From the NCBI GenBank assembly GCA_003155335.1, contig PMCG01000205.1, positions 279 through 5,835 on the forward strand: 5,557 nucleotides of DNA. The letters are read 5' to 3'. Below, in pieces: positions 5,326 to 5,557 of the stretch (position 1 is its first letter; the number at the start of each line of letters is the position of its first letter). The position numbers and the translations under genes are program-made. The stretch comes from Acidobacteriota bacterium (GTDB lineage: Bacteria > Acidobacteriota > Vicinamibacteria > Fen-336). The notes under the pieces were generated by a model. The model searched no databases, had not been told where the DNA came from, and worked only from the letters and a program-made list of their open reading frames with translations.

Positions 5326-5557
5326 CGCGCCCAGGTGCCTGGAAATCGATCACGCCCTGCGGTGGCAGCCCTTGCCGCGCCCGCTCGGCATCGTCGCGCG
5401 CCCAAGCATCGCGCCGCTGGCGTCGGTCGATCGCGCCGTCGCCGGGCGCTCCCACGCGACCCTTGCCTTGAGGCTCTCTGGCCTGTTCGCCCTGCTTGAT
5501 GCGCTCCTGGATCTTCATGAGCGCGGCCAGGAGTCCCTCCGGCGAGGGCGGACAGCC
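5315..5557 (-). CDS. nuoB: NADH-quinone oxidoreductase subunit B (NuoB), C-terminal 80 residues (5' end outside window)
   Basis: The frame enters from the right edge with GCPPSPEGLLAALMKIQERI, the C-terminal hallmark of NuoB. The cysteine of this GCPP motif is the last ligand of cluster N2, the terminal [4Fe-4S] centre that reduces quinone. The other ligands (the CC pair and an upstream Cys) lie off the window. After QERI the protein continues for about 60 residues of very charged, Arg/Asp/Gln/Gly/Pro-rich sequence ending in APGRDDR, probably disordered. Many NuoB proteins stop soon after the GCPP helix, so this tail is long. The stop codon (5315-5317) lies inside the start of nuoCD, with an 11-bp overlap. 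The gene is the upstream neighbour in the operon, matching the standard nuoB-nuoC-nuoD order. Confidence 0.94.
   Translation of the reverse strand, partial: GCPPSPEGLLAALMKIQERIKQGEQAREPQGKGRVGAPGDGAIDRRQRRDAWARDDAERARQGLPPQGVIDFQAPGRDDR

Noticed and set aside
5331..5342. Short palindrome CCAGGTGCCTGG just upstream of the nuoCD start.
   Set aside because: The arms are only 5 bp and it lies inside nuoB coding sequence; this is expected by chance.
4480..5499. Long open + strand frame (339 codons) antisense to nuoCD and nuoB.
   Set aside because: It is a shadow of the NuoCD and NuoB coding sequence, with biased composition and no motif or ribosome binding site.
1445..5557. Ferredoxin-dependent (NuoEFG-less) 11-subunit complex I.
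   Set aside because: NuoG is present with every ligand for N1b, N5, N4 and N7, which points to an NADH-type peripheral arm with NuoEF encoded elsewhere.

Overview
The window is GC-rich bacterial chromosome, roughly two thirds G+C by eye. It carries five protein genes in two transcription blocks. I see no phage, transposase, CRISPR, tRNA or rRNA signal. The organism cannot be fixed from this sequence. The GC content, the fused nuoCD gene, the seven-cysteine-plus-one-histidine layout of NuoG with an N7 site, and a beta-sandwich domain of a type I associate with Acidobacteria and delta-proteobacterial relatives all point to a Gram-negative, respiring, probably soil or sediment bacterium. That is inference.

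Left block, + strand. The window opens inside a gene for an unrecognised beta-rich, probably exported protein (2-337). A perfect 13-bp inverted repeat follows within 6 nt of its stop codon. A complete Gfo/Idh/MocA-family NAD(P)-dependent oxidoreductase gene follows (443-1423). Its start codon lies 6 nt after a TANNNT box, so it may be a leaderless transcript.

Right block, - strand, convergent with the first. This is part of a respiratory complex I operon, read right to left: the 3' end of nuoB (5557-5315), fused nuoCD (5325-3637), nuoG (3633-2041) and nuoI (2035-1445). The genes overlap by 11 bp or are separated by 3-5 bp, so they are almost certainly co-transcribed. Together they encode most of the peripheral arm: NuoG holds clusters N1b, N5, N4 and N7, NuoI holds N6a and N6b, NuoB holds N2, and NuoCD forms the quinone-site surface. 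The operon ends after nuoI, where it meets the oxidoreductase gene tail to tail across 21 bp.

The main points of interest are in the nuo block. nuoE and nuoF are absent between nuoCD and nuoG, and nuoH is absent between nuoG and nuoI. NuoG is only 530 residues, with a strongly reduced molybdopterin-type domain. NuoD carries Asn at a normally acidic position near its C-terminus. A 28-bp near-palindrome of a dispersed-repeat type forms the last codons of nuoG. I found no evidence for a wholly new biological system. These are variations on a known enzyme plus a repeat insertion.
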